The notes beneath the pieces were generated by a model. The model saw nothing but the letters and a program-made list of their open reading frames with translations, was not told the origin of the DNA and did no database searches. From an uncultured Shinella sp. (GTDB taxonomy: Bacteria; Pseudomonadota; Alphaproteobacteria; Rhizobiales; Rhizobiaceae), in NCBI GenBank assembly GCA_946481465.1, contig CAMLOC010000250.1:1-6028 (forward strand): DNA of 6,028 nt. The letters are read 5' to 3'. The translations under genes and the position numbers were made by a program. Positions within the stretch are counted from its first letter, which is position 1; each line of letters begins with the position of its first letter. Below, in pieces: positions 5,001 to 6,028 of the stretch.

Positions 5001-5930
5001 ATGAAAAAATTCATTATGAGCTCGGCGCTTGCCGTGATGATGTCCACCGCCGCCCATGCCGAGACGATCGGCGTGTCGATGGCGCTGTTCGACGACAACT
5101 TCCTGACCGTCCTGCGCAACGGCATGTCCGACTACGCCAAGACGCTCGACGGTGTGGAACTGCAGATCGAGGACGCCCAGAACGACGTGGCCAAGCAGCA
5201 GAGCCAGGTGCAGAACTTCATCGCCTCGGGCGTCAGCGCCATCATCGTGAACCCGGTCGACACCGACGCCACCGCCGCGCTTTCCAAGGCCGCCGCCGAT
5301 GCCGGCATTCCACTGGTCTACGTCAACCGCGAGCCGGTCAACGTCAACGAACTGCCGGAAAAGCAGGCCTTCGTCGCCTCCAACGAGCAGGAATCCGGCA
5401 CGCTGGAAACCAAGGAAGTCTGCCGCCTCCTGAACGGCAAGGGCAAGGTCGTCGTCATGATGGGCGAACTGTCCAACCAGGCCGCGCGCATGCGCACCCA
5501 GGACATCAAGGACGTCATCGCCACCGACGAGTGCAAGGGCCTCGAGATCGTCGAGGAACAGACCGCCAACTGGTCGCGCACGCAGGGCTCCGACCTCATG
5601 ACCAACTGGCTCTCCGCGGGTCTGGAATTCGACGCCGTCATCTCCAACAATGACGAAATGGCGATCGGCGCCATCCAGGCGCTGAAGGCCGCCGGCCGCT
5701 CGATGGACAGCGTCGTCGTCGCCGGCATCGACGCCACGCAGGACGCGCTCGCCGCCATGGCGGCCGGCGATCTCGACGTGACGGTGTTCCAGGACGCCGC
5801 CGGCCAGGGCAAGGGCTCGGTCGACGCCGCGCTGAAGCTGGCCAAGGGCGAGAAGGTCGACACCAAGGTGTACATCCCCTTCCAGCTCGTGACCCCGGCC
5901 AACATCGCCGATTTCCAGGCGAAGAACTGA
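5001..5930 (+). CDS. mocB: Periplasmic sugar/rhizopine-binding protein, MocB-like
   Basis: A 309-residue substrate-binding protein of a CUT2-type (ribose/inositol class) ABC importer, delivering its ligand in the periplasm to a membrane permease not in the window. Residues 1-20 are a Sec signal peptide with cleavage after AHA. The mature protein follows the two-lobe type I fold: DDNFLTVLRNGM (31-42), NPVDTDA (84-90), YVNREP (107-112), SNQAARMRT (158-166), SNNDEMAIGA (215-224), GIDATQDAL (242-250) and VFQDA (262-266). By analogy with ribose-binding protein, N109/R110, R163, N217, D244 and Q264 are the likely hydroxyl-binding residues. C141 and C178 could form a disulfide. AGGAGG lies 8 nt before the ATG. 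It has its own promoter with an IolR-like box. Size and sequence resemble rhizobial MocB; a myo-inositol or other polyol ligand is the main alternative. Confidence 0.8.
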   Translation: MKKFIMSSALAVMMSTAAHAETIGVSMALFDDNFLTVLRNGMSDYAKTLDGVELQIEDAQNDVAKQQSQVQNFIASGVSAIIVNPVDTDATAALSKAAADAGIPLVYVNREPVNVNELPEKQAFVASNEQESGTLETKEVCRLLNGKGKVVVMMGELSNQAARMRTQDIKDVIATDECKGLEIVEEQTANWSRTQGSDLMTNWLSAGLEFDAVISNNDEMAIGAIQALKAAGRSMDSVVVAGIDATQDALAAMAAGDLDVTVFQDAAGQGKGSVDAALKLAKGEKVDTKVYIPFQLVTPANIADFQAKN

Positions 5931-5946
5931 ACCGGCTCTCGCCGGT
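5931..5946 (+). other. Short stem-loop abutting stop codon
   Basis: ACCGGC (5931-5936), TCTC loop, GCCGGT (5941-5946): a perfect 6-bp GC-rich stem beginning immediately after the TGA at 5928-5930. No T-run follows, so it is more likely a 3'-end stabiliser than a terminator. Confidence 0.4.
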
Positions 5947-5970
5947 CGCCAAAATCCGCTAGACTGCTGT

Positions 5971-6000
5971 GGACGCGCGCACGCAAGCGTGCGCGCGTCC
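5971..6000 (+). other. 12-bp GC-rich stem-loop after binding-protein gene
   Basis: GGACGCGCGCAC (5971-5982) pairs perfectly with GTGCGCGCGTCC (5989-6000) around GCAAGC. The weak GACCCGTTTC that follows is not a convincing U-run. Such hairpins between a binding-protein gene and its transporter genes commonly cause partial termination or protect the upstream mRNA, giving excess binding protein over membrane components. That role is inferred, since the downstream genes lie outside the window. Confidence 0.5.
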
Positions 6001-6020
6001 GACCCGTTTCTGGTTGCTCC

Positions 6021-6026
6021 GGGAGG
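6021..6026 (+). promoter_or_regulatory. Shine-Dalgarno of a gene just past the right edge
   Basis: GGGAGG at 6021-6026, two bases before the end of the window, has no start codon within the window but is a strong ribosome binding site. A plus-strand gene is expected to begin within about 10 nt beyond. By operon habit it would be the ABC transporter ATPase or permease for the upstream binding protein. Confidence 0.45.
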
Positions 6027-6028
6027 GA

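Noticed and set aside
5971..6000. Intrinsic terminator ending the binding-protein transcript
   Set aside because: The stem is strong but no T-run follows, and a ribosome binding site lies only 21 bases later. An intercistronic stem-loop is the safer call.
1..6028. Insertion sequences, CRISPR arrays, tRNA or rRNA genes, phage genes
   Set aside because: I saw no transposase-like protein, spaced direct repeats, cloverleaf-type sequence or phage-like gene, and coding is continuous with uniform codon use.

Overview
The window is GC-rich with dense coding, strongly G/C-ending codons and strong GGAGG-type ribosome binding sites. Together with the gene families present, this fits an alphaproteobacterium of the Rhizobiaceae (Rhizobium/Sinorhizobium/Ensifer/Shinella type). 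No database search was run; identities come from motifs and family knowledge.

Layout. Bases 1-2574 hold a three-gene operon on the minus strand, read right to left: a membrane di-iron fatty-acid-desaturase-like oxygenase (MocD-like, 2574-1489), a small Rieske [2Fe-2S] ferredoxin (MocE-like, 1463-1149), and an FAD/NAD(P)H ferredoxin reductase (MocF-like, starting at 1119 and running off the left edge). A 162-bp divergent intergenic region (2575-2736) carries clustered CCATCAT/ATGATGG half-sites. On the plus strand follow a LacI-family regulator (2737-3768) ending at a 13-bp perfect hairpin, an IolI-like TIM-barrel keto-inositol isomerase (3931-4743) ending in a good intrinsic terminator, a 257-bp regulatory gap, and a periplasmic sugar-binding protein of the rhizopine/inositol type (MocB-like, 5001-5930). 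After it come two stem-loops and, at the right edge, a Shine-Dalgarno sequence for a gene just outside, most likely an ABC transporter ATPase or permease.

How the genes fit together. In rhizobia, MocD, MocE and MocF are known as a ferredoxin-oxygenase system that demethylates the rhizopine 3-O-methyl-scyllo-inosamine to scyllo-inosamine, which is then fed into inositol catabolism. MocB is the presumed rhizopine-binding protein. Here the oxygenase trio, a MocB-like receptor and an inositol-type isomerase sit around one LacI-type regulator, which reads as a compact uptake-and-degradation locus for a methylated (amino)inositol. Substrate identity is inference.

The strongest regulatory observation is upstream of the binding-protein gene. 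A near-consensus -35 box (TTGACG) is followed 17 bp later by a -10-like AATAAA embedded in GGAA-N6-TTCC, the motif described for the inositol repressor IolR of alphaproteobacteria. This suggests uptake is under general inositol control, while the neighbouring LacI regulator may control the oxygenase operon.
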